A stretch of 64,000 bases of DNA from Megaustenia siamemsis (Eukaryota; Mollusca; Gastropoda; Stylommatophora; Ariophantidae). Below the pieces are notes generated by a model, which had not been told where the DNA came from, made no database searches, and saw only the letters and a program-made list of their open reading frames with translations. Made by a program: the position numbers and the translations under genes. The DNA lies in NCBI GenBank assembly GCA_032433765.1, contig JAVIAB010000041.1, positions 79,053,835 through 79,117,834 on the forward strand, given 5' to 3'. Below are positions 21,712 to 31,944 of this stretch, in pieces (the stretch's first letter is position 1; each line of letters begins with the position of its first letter).

Positions 21712-23118
21712 AACATTCGGGCTATCTGGTCAGTGAGAGGTCACTCTATGGGCGTTATAATAACATTCGGGCTATCTGGTCAGTGAGAGGTCACTCTATG
21801 GGCGTTATAACAACATTCGGGCTATCTGGTCAGTGAGAGGTCACTCTATGGGCGTTATAACAACATTCAGACTATCTGGTCAGTGAGAGGTCACTCTATG
21901 GGCGTTATAACAACATTCGGGCTATCTGGTCAGTGAGAGGTCACTCTATGGGCGTTATAACAACATTCAGACTATCTGGTCAGTGAGAGGTCACTCTATG
22001 GGCGTTATAACAACATTCGGGCTATCTGGTCAGTGAGAGGTCACTCTATGGGCGTTATAATAACATTCGGGCTATCTGGTCAGCGAGAGGTCACTCTATG
22101 GGCGTTATAACAACATTCGGGCTATCTGGTCAGTGAGAGGTCACTCTATGGGCGTTATAACAACATTCAGACTATCTGGTCAGTGAGAGGTCACTCTATG
22201 GGCGTTATAACAACATTCGGGCTATCTGGTCAGTGAGAGGTCACTCTATGGGCGTTATAACAACATTCAGACTATCTGGTCAGTGAGAGGTCACTCTATG
22301 GGCGTTATAACAACATTCGGGCTATCTGGCCAGTGAGAGGACACTCTATGGGCGTTATAACAACATTCAGGCTATCTGGTCAGTGAGAGGTCACTCTATG
22401 GGCGTTATAACAACATTCAGACTATCTGGTCAGTGAGAGGTCACTCTATGGGCGTTATAACAACATTCGGGCTATCTGGTCAGTGAGAGGACACTCTATG
22501 GGCGTTATAACAACATTCGGGCTATCTGGTCAGTGAGAGGTCACTCTATGGGCGTTATAACAACATTCGGGCTATCTGGTCAGTGAGAGGTCACTCTATG
22601 GGCGTTATAACAACATTCGGGCTATCTGGTCAGTGAGAGGACACTCTATGGGCGTTATAACAACATTCGGGCTATCTGGTCAGTGAGAGGTCACTCTATG
22701 GGCGTTATAACAACATTCAGGCTATCTGGTCAGTGAGAGGTCACTCTATGGGCGTTATAACAACATTCGGGCTATCTGGTCAGTGAGAGGTCACTCTATG
22801 GGCGTTATAACAACATTCGGGCTATCTGGTCAGTGAGAGGTCACTCTATGGGCGTTATAACAACATTCGGGCTATCTGGTCAGTGAGAGGTCACTCTATG
22901 GGCGTTATAACAACATTCAGGCTATCTGGTCAGTGAGAGGTCACTCTATGGGCGTTATAACAACATTCGGGCTATCTGGTCAGTGAGAGGACACTCTATG
23001 GGCGTTATAACAACATTCTGCTATCTGGTCAGTGAGAGGACACTCTATGGGCGTTATAACAACATTCAGGCTATCTGGTCAGTGAGAGGACACTCTATGG
23101 GCGTTATAACAACATCTG
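21712..23118. repeat. 50-bp minisatellite, about 28 copies with marked variants
   Basis: The unit runs cattcgggctatctggtcag, tgagaggtcactctatgggc, gttataacaa. Variation is confined to a few positions (cattcgggct, cattcagact or cattcaggct; gaggtcac or gaggacac). These form a readable variant map. Confidence 0.96.
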
Positions 23119-23154
23119 GGGTTATTGGTAGGTAACGTTACTCCTTCTTTAATG

Positions 23155-24050
23155 ATCAGTTATTGCTATGTATTTAGACATTTAGACGTTTAGACTTACA
23201 GACATTTAGACGTTTAGATATTAGGGCGTTTACACATTTAGACATTGAGGCATTTAGACCAGGTTGGACTATGAACAAGATCTGCTATTGCTATGTATTT
23301 AGACATTTAGACCAGCTTGGGCCATGAACAAGATCTGCTATTGCTATGTATTTAGACATTAGACCAGCTTGGGCCATGAACAAGATCTGCTATTGCTATG
23401 TATTTAGACATTAGACATTTAGACCAGCTTGGGCCATGAACAAGATCTGCTATTGCTATGTATTTAGACATTAGACCAGCTTGAGCCATGAACAAGATCT
23501 GCTATTGCTATGTATTTAGACATTAGACATTTAGACCAGCTTGGGCCATGAACAAGATCTGCTATTGCTATGTATTTAGACGTTTAGACAGCTTGAGCCA
23601 TGAACAAGATCTGCTATTGCTATGTATTTAGACATTAGACATTTAGACCAGCTTGGGCCATGAACAAGATCTGCTATTGCTATGTATTTAGACATTAGAC
23701 CAGCTTGGGCCATGAACAAGATCTCCTATTGCTATGTATTTAGACATTAGACCAGCTTGGGCCATGAACAAGATCTGCTATTGCTATGTATTTAGACATT
23801 AGACATTTAGACCAGCTTGGGCCATGAACAAGATCTCCTATTGCTATCTATTTAGACATTAGACATTTAGACCAGCTTGGGCCATGAACAAGATCTCCTA
23901 TTGCTATCTATTTAGACATTAGACATTTAGACCAGCTTGGGTCGTGAACAAGATCTCCTATTGCTATCTATTTAGACATTAGACATTTAGACCAGCTTGG
24001 GTCGTGAACAAGATCTGCTATTGTTAAGTATTTAGACGTTTAGACCAGTC
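23155..24050. repeat. 52-63-bp minisatellite, about 15 copies
   Basis: Core ccagcttgggccatgaacaa, then gatctgctattgctatgtat, then ttagacatt with an optional second tagacattt. Inclusion of the second tagacattt alternates along the array. Confidence 0.94.
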
Positions 24051-24520
24051 TGGTTGATGAACAAGACTGTGCGTTTGAGGTCATCACCGGTTTCCCATAA
24101 CTTGTCATATAGGGTTGTTTCTATGGGTCATATTCGTGTTCTTAGGGTGTTGAGAGTGCTGCAGTCCTGTAGTGTATGCTCTGGAGTTTGTTTCATTGCT
24201 CCACAGTCACATGTTGCAACGTCACTGAGTCATATCTCGTGTATAAATGTTCTGATGAAACAATGACCTGTTCTGAGCCTGGATATCTTGGTCTGCTCAT
24301 GTCTGCCAAGTATGTTTATGCTGTGAATTTCTGGCTCATGTTTTCCATGTAACTCCACCCATTCTGTTTTCCTAGCTTGCTGCAGGGTTGTTTTTATTTC
24401 TTTGAGACTCTGAGGTAGTTGGCTTGTTGGAGGCTTCCACCAACTTTGTGCGAGTTCATCTGCTTTCTCGTGTACAGAGATGCCACACTAAAAGCTCACA
24501 AAACAGGCGGTGAGAATTGT
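24040..24520 (-). pseudogene. LINE C-terminal remnant (zinc-knuckle tail, RNase H-bearing class)
   Basis: Minus-strand reading gives LAQSWWKPPTSQLPQSLKE, then RLRTGHC, a stop, then CDCGAMKQTPEHTLQDC, and finally ETTLYDKLWETGDDLKRTV. This RTGH...C.C...TPEHxLQxC order is the C-terminal module of jockey/I-like LINEs; a paralogue is at 36050-36457. One stop/frameshift lies near 24240. Confidence 0.75.
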
Positions 24521-24845
24521 TACAACAATCAAAGCTGAGACCATACCTGCCCTCTGTGTAGTTAGATCCAACGTCTAGCCCCCTCAGAAAACGGCGAACA
24601 ACGGGAGGCCCCGTGTGCACTCGCGCACGTTAAAGCATTGCTGGCAGTTTAAAGTAAAAAAAAAAAAAAAAAGCAAGCCAAAATGGTCGCTCTCCGGGTA
24701 AAAATTATTAAGCAAAATTTACCCGTGCATGCTGAAAACGGATGTGTCGGGCCGATAGGCGCAGATATCGCGTCTATGCCGTAAACTAGCGACACAACGT
24801 ACCAACGCCCACTTAACGCTTGGACGTCAGGAAGGGGAGAGAAGT
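24521..24845. other. No gene seen; poly-A tract and possible SINE tail
   Basis: The stretch gtgtgcactcgcgcacgtta (24612-24631) has the look of a SINE tail found in aquatic invertebrates. It is followed by a 16-base A run at 24657-24672. The tRNA-like head was not identified. Confidence 0.35.
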
Positions 24846-25275
24846 CTCGAGGTGAACTTTGGCACATTTTGATTGAGTCCCTGGAAGTCTCGAGGTGAAC
24901 TTTGGCTCATTTTGGTTGAGTCCCTGGAAGTCTCGAGGTGAACTTTGGCTCATTTTGGTTGAGTCCCTGGAAGTCTCGAGGTGAACTTTGGCTCATTTTG
25001 GTTGAGTCCCTGGAAGTCTCGAGGTGAACTTTGGCTCATTTTCACAGAGTCCCTGGAAGTCTCGAGGTGAACTTTGGCTCATTTTAGTTGAGTCCCTGGA
25101 AGTCTCGAGGTGAACTTTGGCTCATTTTGGCAGAGTCTCTGGAAGTCTTGATGTGAACCTTGGCTCATTTTAATTGATTCCCTGTAAGTATCGAGGTGAA
25201 CTTTGGCTCATTTTGGTTGAGTCCCTGGAAGTCTCGAGGTGAACTTTGGCTCATTTTGGCTGAGTCCCTGGAAGT
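24845..25275. repeat. 43-bp minisatellite, ten copies
   Basis: Unit gaagtctcgaggtgaacttt, ggctcattttggttgagtcc, ctg. Copies differ in the ttggttg/tagttg/tggcag part. Confidence 0.95.
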
Positions 25276-25379
25276 ATCGCTTGCTGAATTTGAAACGGAA
25301 AAGATCTGACGATGTTAATGAAGTTCTATCATGTTGGAAGCAGCTTCTCCCAGGTCAACGTATGACTTGTGGACTGGCG

Positions 25380-25660
25380 TGTACAAGTTGAGAGGTCAAG
25401 CATCTAACTCAGTGTCTGTTGCGCTGCGATATATTGTACAACGAGACTGAACACATCCAAACTACCAGGACAAACCGAAAATCAACTCAAAATCAAAAAT
25501 CAAAACAAACTGAGAGTTTATTAGCTGGTATCAAGGAACTATTATTAGAAAGAATTCGCGCGTCTCCCTATTTTGGTCTGCAGTTGGGTGAAAGTACAGA
25601 CACAAAGAAGGCGATTTTACTGTGTTATGTTCAATACGAGCCATTCAAGTACTAATCAAG
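25380..25660 (+). pseudogene. hAT transposase fragment
   Basis: The plus strand from 25419 encodes a fragment with ESLLAGIKELLLERIRASPY, then FGLQLGESTDTKKAILLC, then YVQYE. It lines up with the catalytic region of hAT transposases, where LDESTD carries the first acidic residue; here Asp is replaced by Gly (GESTD), losing it. It ends at a LINE fragment near 25660. No inverted repeats were found. Confidence 0.7.
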
Positions 25661-26640
25661 TATGCCCTGACAATTCTTACTGTCAGTACGACACAAACTG
25701 ACAAAGAGCATCCATTGCACCACGAGCTTAACACAGGGAATGGTGTCAGGCTAACAAGAAGCAAATCATGGGTGGGCCGAGCAGATGTCCTCAAACAGGT
25801 CTGTGAGATTACCAATATCAAAGGTGGCGAGGAGTGGATACCGGTGCCTACATCATTCAGGGGGACATTCTCGTGTGTTGTCACTCTCGACAGGAAATGT
25901 AGGGAACAGAACTCGGTCGTGGTCAATGCCTAGGTCAATGGTCTCATCTGGTATAATACTGACAAGAAAGATGTAGTCATCTATACAGACGGACCTGTAA
26001 TACGCCACCAAAGGAGTAAAGGTAAAGTACAAGACCCGAACCGTCGTCTTAGCACGCGGGTTTTCACCATGTGCTCGGCCGCCTATCCAGAAGTGTTGTC
26101 AAAGTTTACCAAAGGAGTGTAAGGGCATTTACAACACGCTCGGCAGGCAGAACAGTCAAGGAAGACAGTCGTGCATACGTTATGACGAGTAGGATGACGA
26201 TGGAGGTGATGGCAATGACCAAGGCATTCATCTGGTTAGAGTCACAAAACTACACCCACGCATGTATACTGAGTGATTCGATGACTACACTAAAAAAAAC
26301 CGAAGGCGGGCTTTGTACGCATGCAATGGTTAGAGTCATTGCAGAAGTCAGAAATACGTATGGTTACCCTTGTCTACGTCCCAGGACATGCGGGAGTACG
26401 GGGAAATGAAAGAGCGGACAGGTTGGCTAGCTGCGCTATCGTTGAGGACGGTCAACCAATGGATCGGGCGGACATAATCAATGCCCTCCGAGATGTGGGA
26501 AGAGCACAGGACTTAGACAACCATGAGTCCACGTCACTCCTTCGGATGAAAGAGATGGGAGTTAAGATGGGCACAGCCAGAAACGAGAAACTTAGTAGGC
26601 GTGTAAGAAGACTAATCAACCAACACAGAACTGGATATAT
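25660..26640 (+). pseudogene. LINE pol remnant with RNase H domain
   Basis: The first part encodes HELNTGNGVRLTRSKSW, then VGRADVLKQVCEI and KGGEEWIPVPTSFRG, a linker seen in RNase H-bearing LINEs. The RNase H start VIYTDG lies near 25977-25994. The end VYVPGHAGVRGNERADRLAS (26359-26427) carries the conserved His and Asp. Between them, frames switch (26071 and 26321 blocks overlap), so it is disrupted. It ends near 26640, where an RTE-like fragment begins on the other strand. Confidence 0.8.
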
Positions 26641-26925
26641 AATATCTATAATATATAATCCATAGTTTTTGCTTGTAATGTTCATTTCATTAAGTAATTG
26701 TTGTAGATCTTTATGATTTTCTGCTAGTAATACAGTATCATCAGCATATCTCAGGTTATTGATTATCTTTTCATTAATGTTTAGGCCTGGCATCTCTGTG
26801 ATGTTTTTAAAGATTTGCTCAGTGTATAGATTGAACAAGCTTGGTGATAGGATGCATCCTTGTCTTACTCTACTCTTTATACAATGGGTGTAGAGTGACT
26901 TGGGTTGGTTGAAATGCGGCGGACG
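26640..26925 (-). pseudogene. RTE-like LINE reverse transcriptase fragment with YADD motif
   Basis: Minus-strand ORF includes SRVRQGCILSPSLFNLYTEQ, then NLRYADDTVLLAENHKDLQQ, ending at NYGLYI. RQGCxLSPxLFN and YADD are RT motifs 4 and 5. The 3' half is missing at the junction with the RNase H fragment. It belongs to the same family as 47918-48790, and shows the source sequence of the 21-bp array at 48862. Confidence 0.85.
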
Positions 26926-27129
26926 AGACACAAGCAAGGTCTGAATAGTTTACTGGACTTGTAACGCGGATTTAGGAAATAGTTATGCCATCTTTACTGT
27001 ATACACGTGGAAGTCTTAGCTGCTAAGAGATGTCCATTTATTTGAAGAAAAAAAACAAAACAAACACAAAACAAAACAAAACAACAACTAAATTCAAAAC
27101 TTTTTCCAAAAAAAGGAAACTCTTCAAAG

Positions 27130-27390
27130 ATACGGGTAGTGAATGCAATCAACTTTTCAACACTTTGACGTTGGCCATCACGAGATGTAGTGAATGCATC
27201 AACTTTCCAACACTTTGACGTTGGCCATCACGAGATGTAGTGAATGCATCAACTTTCCAACACTTTGACGTTGGCCATCACGAGATGTAGTGAATGCAAT
27301 CAACTTTCCAACACTTTGACGTTGGCCATCACGAGATGTAGTGAATGCAATCAACTTTCCAACACTTTGACTTTGGCCATCACGAGATAA
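27130..27390. repeat. 50-bp minisatellite, five copies
   Basis: Unit caactttccaacactttgac, gttggccatcacgagatgta, gtgaatgcat. The caactttccaacacttt part resembles the unit of the neighbouring 30-bp array, suggesting common origin. Confidence 0.92.
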
Positions 27391-27399
27391 AGTTGGGTC

Positions 27400-27610
27400 T
27401 CGATTATGAGAATTAAGAAACGCGGTAAAGTGATTCCTTTTGGAGAAGTAACTTCACTTCCCGATCGTAGGCAGCTATTTCCAGGCTGTCAACTGTCGGG
27501 TATAATCACATTTAAATCTGCTCAACTCAAGTCTCCAAGTAGACAATGTGGAAGCTTTTTCAAGTTGAAGACAAGATCGAAACAATTATTATTGGGGCCT
27601 CATCAACTGT
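27400..27610. other. Unique sequence before the 30-bp array
   Basis: The frame starting at 27406 opens here (MRIKKRGKVIPFGEV...) and continues into the array, but I recognise no domain, and it is antisense to SLCO. Confidence 0.4.
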
Positions 27611-27611
27611 T

Positions 27612-28497
27612 AAACATCAACTATCCAACATTTCATTGTGACCTCATCAACTATCCAACATTTCATTGTGACCTCATCAACTATCCAACATTTCATTGTG
27701 ACCTCATCAACTATCCAACATTTCAATGTGACTTCATCAACTATCCAACATTTCATTGTGATTTTATCAACTATCCAACATTTCATTGTGACCTCATCAA
27801 CTATCCAACATTTCATTGTGACCTTATCAACTTTCCAACATTTCAATGTGACCTCATCAACTATCCAACATTTCATTGTGACCTCATCAACTATCCAACA
27901 TTTCATTGTGACCTCATCAACTATCCAACATTTCACTGTGACCTCATCAACTATCCAACATTTCATTGTGACCTCATCAACTATCCAACATTTCATTGTG
28001 ACCTCATCAACTATCCAACATTTCATTGTGACCTCATCAACTATCCAACATTTCATTGTGACCTCATCAACTATCTAACATTTCATTGTGACCTCATCAA
28101 CTATCCAACATATCAATGTGACCTCATCAACTATCCAACATTTCACTGTGACCTCATCAACTATCCAACATTTCATTGTGACCTCATCAACTATCCAACG
28201 TTTCATTGTGACCTCATCAACTATCCAACGTTTCATTGTGACCTCATCAACTATCCAACATTTCATTGTGACCTCATCAACTATCCAACGTTTCATTGTG
28301 ACCTCATCAACTATCCAAGTTTTCATTTTGACCTCATCAACTATCCAAGATATCATTGTGACCTCATCAACTATCCAACATTTCATTGTGACCTCATCAA
28401 CTATCCAACATTTCATTGTGACCTCATCAACTATCCAACATTTCATTGTGACCTCATCAACTATCCAACATTTCAATGTGACCTCATCAACTATCCA
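27612..28497. repeat. 30-bp minisatellite, about 30 copies
   Basis: Unit catcaactatccaacatttc, attgtgacct. The period equals ten codons without stops, giving a 383-residue plus frame of INYPTFHCDL repeats and other open frames on both strands. No sign of real coding: variants are not biased to silent sites in any single frame. Confidence 0.95.
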
Positions 28498-28826
28498 AAG
28501 CTCGAAACTTATTATGTTTCCAGCAAAGAAGAGTTGTCGGTACATAACTTACGGTAAGGCCTGATTTGGAGCAAAGTTTTCCTGAACCTGTTCCTGGTGC
28601 AAACAAAAACTGCACCAGAGATCCAAATGTGGAAACCCTTCAAGAGAAATGTTAAAGAAATATTGGACGCACTCTATGGTTTTAGAAATGAGTCTTTGGG
28701 GTCCGCGGGTACAAAAGATATTGAATGAAAGCGGGTCCGTGGTTCTGAAAAATGTAAGAACCGTTGTTATACGACATTCTTTCTGTGATAAAATGTAAAC
28801 TCTGTCATGTTGTAATTAGCAATAAC
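28498..28826. other. No gene seen; SLCO intron 7 sequence
   Basis: Unique sequence between the 30-bp array and the non-autonomous hAT element. Confidence 0.5.
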
Positions 28827-28834
28827 GTGTATAC
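28827..28834. repeat. 8-bp target-site duplication (left), gtgtatac
   Basis: Repeated exactly at 29919-29926, flanking the element between them. Confidence 0.92.
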
Positions 28835-29918
28835 CAGGGTCGGCATCCTTTTATTGTCTGAGTGAGAGATGTGAACAATGTGAACACGCTGAGGGCCAGA
28901 TGTGAAAACTGTGAACACGCTGAGTGACAGATGTGAAAACTGTGAACACGCTGAGGGCCAGATGTGAAAACTGTGAACACGCTGAGTGCCAGATGTGAAA
29001 ACTGTGAACACGCTGAGTGCCAGATGTGAAAACTGTGAACACGCTGAGTGCCAGATGTGAAAACTGTGAACACGCTGAGGGCCAGATGTGAAAACTGTGA
29101 ACACGCTGAGTGCCAGATGTGAAAACTGTGAACACGCTGAGTGACAGATGTGAAAACTGTGAACACGCTGAGTGCCAGATGTGAAAACTGTGAACACGCT
29201 GAGTGCCAGATGTGAAAACTGTGAACACGCTGAGTGCCAGATGTGAAAACTGTGAACACGCTGAGTGCCAGATGTGAAAACTGTGAACACGCTGAGTGCC
29301 AGATGTGAAAACTGTGAACACGCTGAGGGCCAGATGTGAAAACTGTGAACACGCTGAGTGCCAGATGTGAAAACTGTGAACACGCTGTGTGCCATATCTG
29401 AAAACTGTGAACACGCTGAGTGCCAGATGTGAAAACTGTGAACACGCTGAGTGCCAGATGTGAAAACTGTGAACACGCTGTGTGCCATATCTGAAAACTG
29501 TGAACACGCTGAGTGCCAGATGTGAAAACTGTGAACACGCTGAGTTCCAGATGTGAAAACTGTGAACTCGCTGAGGACCAGACACCTTCACATAATGAAG
29601 TCTTTAATATGAGCGAAATAATTTGCATTCACAAGAGATATTAATGTATAAATCTTATTGACGATGGAGAGTGGAAGACAGAAAGGAGAGTGGAATGAAA
29701 GGGGATGGGTGAGACAGAAAATGTGGGGGTGGGGGATTCAACTAATAAATTATAAATACAGAGCTTACCAGTTAGCGCTTGCCCATTTTTGTGCTACTTT
29801 TTAGTTATTGCTTTTTAGCCTTAGGGAATAGAGTGTTTATCATTTTCACATCAAACACAAGGGCCGGTCAAAGTAGTTGGCCGGTTCTGGCCCGCGGGCC
29901 GTAGGTTGCCCACCACTG
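28835..29918. mobile_element. Non-autonomous hAT element, 1084 bp, carrying an internal minisatellite
   Basis: Left end cagggtcggcatcc; right end, read inward, cagtggtgggcaacc. Both begin CAG and share the GGT/C-GGC pattern of hAT-Charlie-like termini, and the right sub-terminal region has the typical ggcccgcggg stretch. Perfect 8-bp duplications (gtgtatac) flank it. There is no transposase. About two thirds of the interior is a 31-bp minisatellite. It would depend on a transposase supplied elsewhere. Confidence 0.88.
28866..29578. repeat. 31-bp minisatellite inside the hAT element, about 23 copies
   Basis: Unit ctgtgaacacgctgagtgcc, agatgtgaaaa. Since 31 is not a multiple of three and the unit has no stop in any minus frame, all three minus frames stay open for 227-270 codons, each giving the same 31-residue peptide in a different rotation. 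Rare variants are agggcc, agtgac and tgtgccatatc. Confidence 0.95.
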
Positions 29919-29926
29919 GTGTATAC
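29919..29926. repeat. 8-bp target-site duplication (right), gtgtatac
   Basis: Matches 28827-28834. Confidence 0.92.
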
Positions 29927-30060
29927 GAACAGAATTTCATGTCATTACGTGTAGACAGTTCACAATTACAAAGAAAACCTCTCTCTCCCTGATTCTCCCT
30001 GAACCACAACATCAATCCCTAAGTATCGGAGTTATGCTATAAATAGACTGTGACCTCTAC

Positions 30061-30215
30061 CTGATAAGGACAATCAGCTTTGGGATGATGGTCTGTGTAC
30101 CGAAGATTGACATGACGCCCATAGCAACCGTGTACAGATACAGGTGGTAGCAACCATAGTTGCAGGGACCGGGGGTTGCTAGTCCGTCAGGTATGCAGGA
30201 GCAGTTCTGGTAGAC
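30061..30215 (-). CDS. SLCO: SLCO exon 7: end of Kazal-like loop and TM10
   Basis: The acceptor is gatttcaccag, phase 0; the donor is cttatcag|gtagag, phase 2. It encodes VYQNCSCIPDG, then PGPCNYGCYHLYLYT and VAMGVMSIFGTQTIIPKL, ending VLI plus two bases of Arg. NCSCI is the conserved end of the large extracellular loop between TM9 and TM10, with Cys residues that pair with the Kazal-like part in exon 6. The hydrophobic run is TM10. Both flanking junctions agree in phase with exons 6 and 8. The donor is weaker than consensus (GTAGAG). Confidence 0.94.
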
Positions 30216-30296
30216 CTGGTGAAATCAACGAGACAATCAATACATTTACAATTGCATCTGCTTGCCAGGGAATCGATCTACCAGTGACGTTTCCAG

Positions 30297-30335
<39 letters not shown>

Positions 30336-30360
30336 GTATACAAACGCACGCACACTCAGG
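30297..30360. repeat. CG/CA microsatellite
   Basis: cgcgcgcgca followed by (CA)n, about 80 bases upstream of the exon 7 acceptor. Confidence 0.9.
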
Positions 30361-30499
30361 CCAATCTGTTGTACAGACCAACATTATCATCTGTCTTTCC
30401 ACATATCATCAGTTACATCATTCATCGCTTCACAAATCTAACATTCGTCTACCCAACCATTTGTTGTTTGCTCATCCATAGATTCACTCATTAAGTTCC

Positions 30500-31235
30500 A
30501 ACTCATAAACAATCAAAAAGCTTCAGATCAATCATTCAATAACATATTCGTCCATCAGATCAATCATTTAAGAAAATGATCGTCAATCAAATAAATCAAT
30601 CAACAAAATGATCGTCAATGAAATCAATCATCCAACAAAATGATAGTCAATCAAATCAATCATTCAACAAAATGATCGTTCATCAGATCAATCATTCAAC
30701 AACATAATCGTTCATCAGATCAACCATTCAACAACATAATCGTCCATCAAAGCAATAATTCAGCAACATAATCGTTCATCAAATCAATCATTCAACAACA
30801 TAATCGTCCATCAAATCAATCATTCAACAATATAATCGTTCATCAGATCAATCATTCAACAACATAATCGTCCATCAAATCAATCATTCAACAACATAAT
30901 CGTTCATCAGATCAATCATTCAACAACATAATCGTCCATCAAATCAATCATTCACCAACATAATCGTTCATCAAATCAATCATTCAACAACATAATCGTT
31001 CATCAAATCAATCATTCAACAACATAATCGTCAATCAGATCAATCATTCAACAACATAATCGTCCATCAAATCAATCATTCAGCAACATAATCATTCATC
31101 AAATCAATCATTCAACAACATTATCGTCCATCAGATCAATCATTCACCGACATGATGGTCCATCAAATCAATCATTAAACAATATAATCATCCATGAAAA
31201 CAACTATTCAACAAAATGATCGTTCATCAAATCAA
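30500..31235. repeat. 32-bp minisatellite, about 23 copies
   Basis: Unit cattcaacaacataatcgtc, catcaaatcaat, with alternation of cgtcc/cgttc and aaatc/agatc. It fills most of SLCO intron 6. Confidence 0.93.
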
Positions 31236-31460
31236 CAAAGATTCATTTTCTCCTCAATAACAATAATTCGTCCACTTTTTTCCATTTCTTGCCGATAACC
31301 ACACGCCCACGGCCACATCAATGCACACACCAAAACTCACACACGTAAACAGGTTCTCAACCACACACGCACAACCTCTTCCACACACGTACACACTCAC
31401 ACAGATAAACACGCCCTCACTCACACACACTCACGTCCATACACCCACTCAACAACATAC

Positions 31461-31584
31461 CCCTTGCTCCACCTGGGGACATCCGGCATGACAAGGGGAG
31501 TAATACGTTCTTCCATCTTGACCACAGAGAGGAAAGTAGGTGTTGTCCTGGCAGTTACATCCCCTGCTACAGCTGGTTACGTCA
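31461..31584 (-). CDS. SLCO: SLCO exon 6: Kazal-like cysteine-rich extracellular domain
   Basis: The acceptor is tctggcacacag (phase 2) and the donor gcaaggg|gtatgt (phase 0). It encodes [20 protein letters not shown], then [20 protein letters not shown] and G. The pattern CNC...PLCGxDGxTYxSPCHAGC is the Kazal-like module in the TM9-TM10 loop of OATPs, where its disulfides are needed for surface expression in studied members. Joined exon 5 supplies the Gly split codon. The usual PVCG is PLCG here. Confidence 0.95.
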
Positions 31585-31616
31585 CTGTGTGCCAGACGAT
31601 GGGCGAGAAGAGTCAA

Positions 31617-31910
31617 GTGTACACGTCACATATAGGAAGTGAGTACAAGTATTTAAGTACACGTTACATATAGGGACTGATAATGAGTGTACACGTACAC
31701 GTCACATATAGGGACTGATAATGAGTGTACACGTACACGTCCCATATAGGGACTGATAACGAGTGTACACGTACACGTCACATATAGGTACTGATAACGA
31801 GTGTACACGTACACGTCACATATAGGTACTGATAACGAGTGTACACGTACACGTCACATATAGGGACTTATAACACATGTAAGTTTGCACGTCACATATA
31901 GGGACTGATG
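31617..31910. repeat. 38-bp minisatellite next to SLCO exon 6 acceptor
   Basis: About six copies of cacatatagggactgataac, gagtgtacacgtacacgt. It begins only about 33 bases upstream of the exon 6 acceptor (minus strand), so it covers the likely branch-point area. Confidence 0.92.
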
Positions 31911-31944
31911 AAAAATGAGTATATCAATATACACTAACACATCG

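Noticed and set aside
27406..28557. Long plus-strand open frame as a real repeat protein
   Set aside because: The frame is produced by a 30-bp unit without stops; frames on both strands are open and it lies antisense in an SLCO intron. No domain or signal seen.
28805..29628. Three overlapping minus-strand proteins of 227-270 residues
   Set aside because: All are rotations of the same 31-residue translation of a 31-bp minisatellite inside a transposon.
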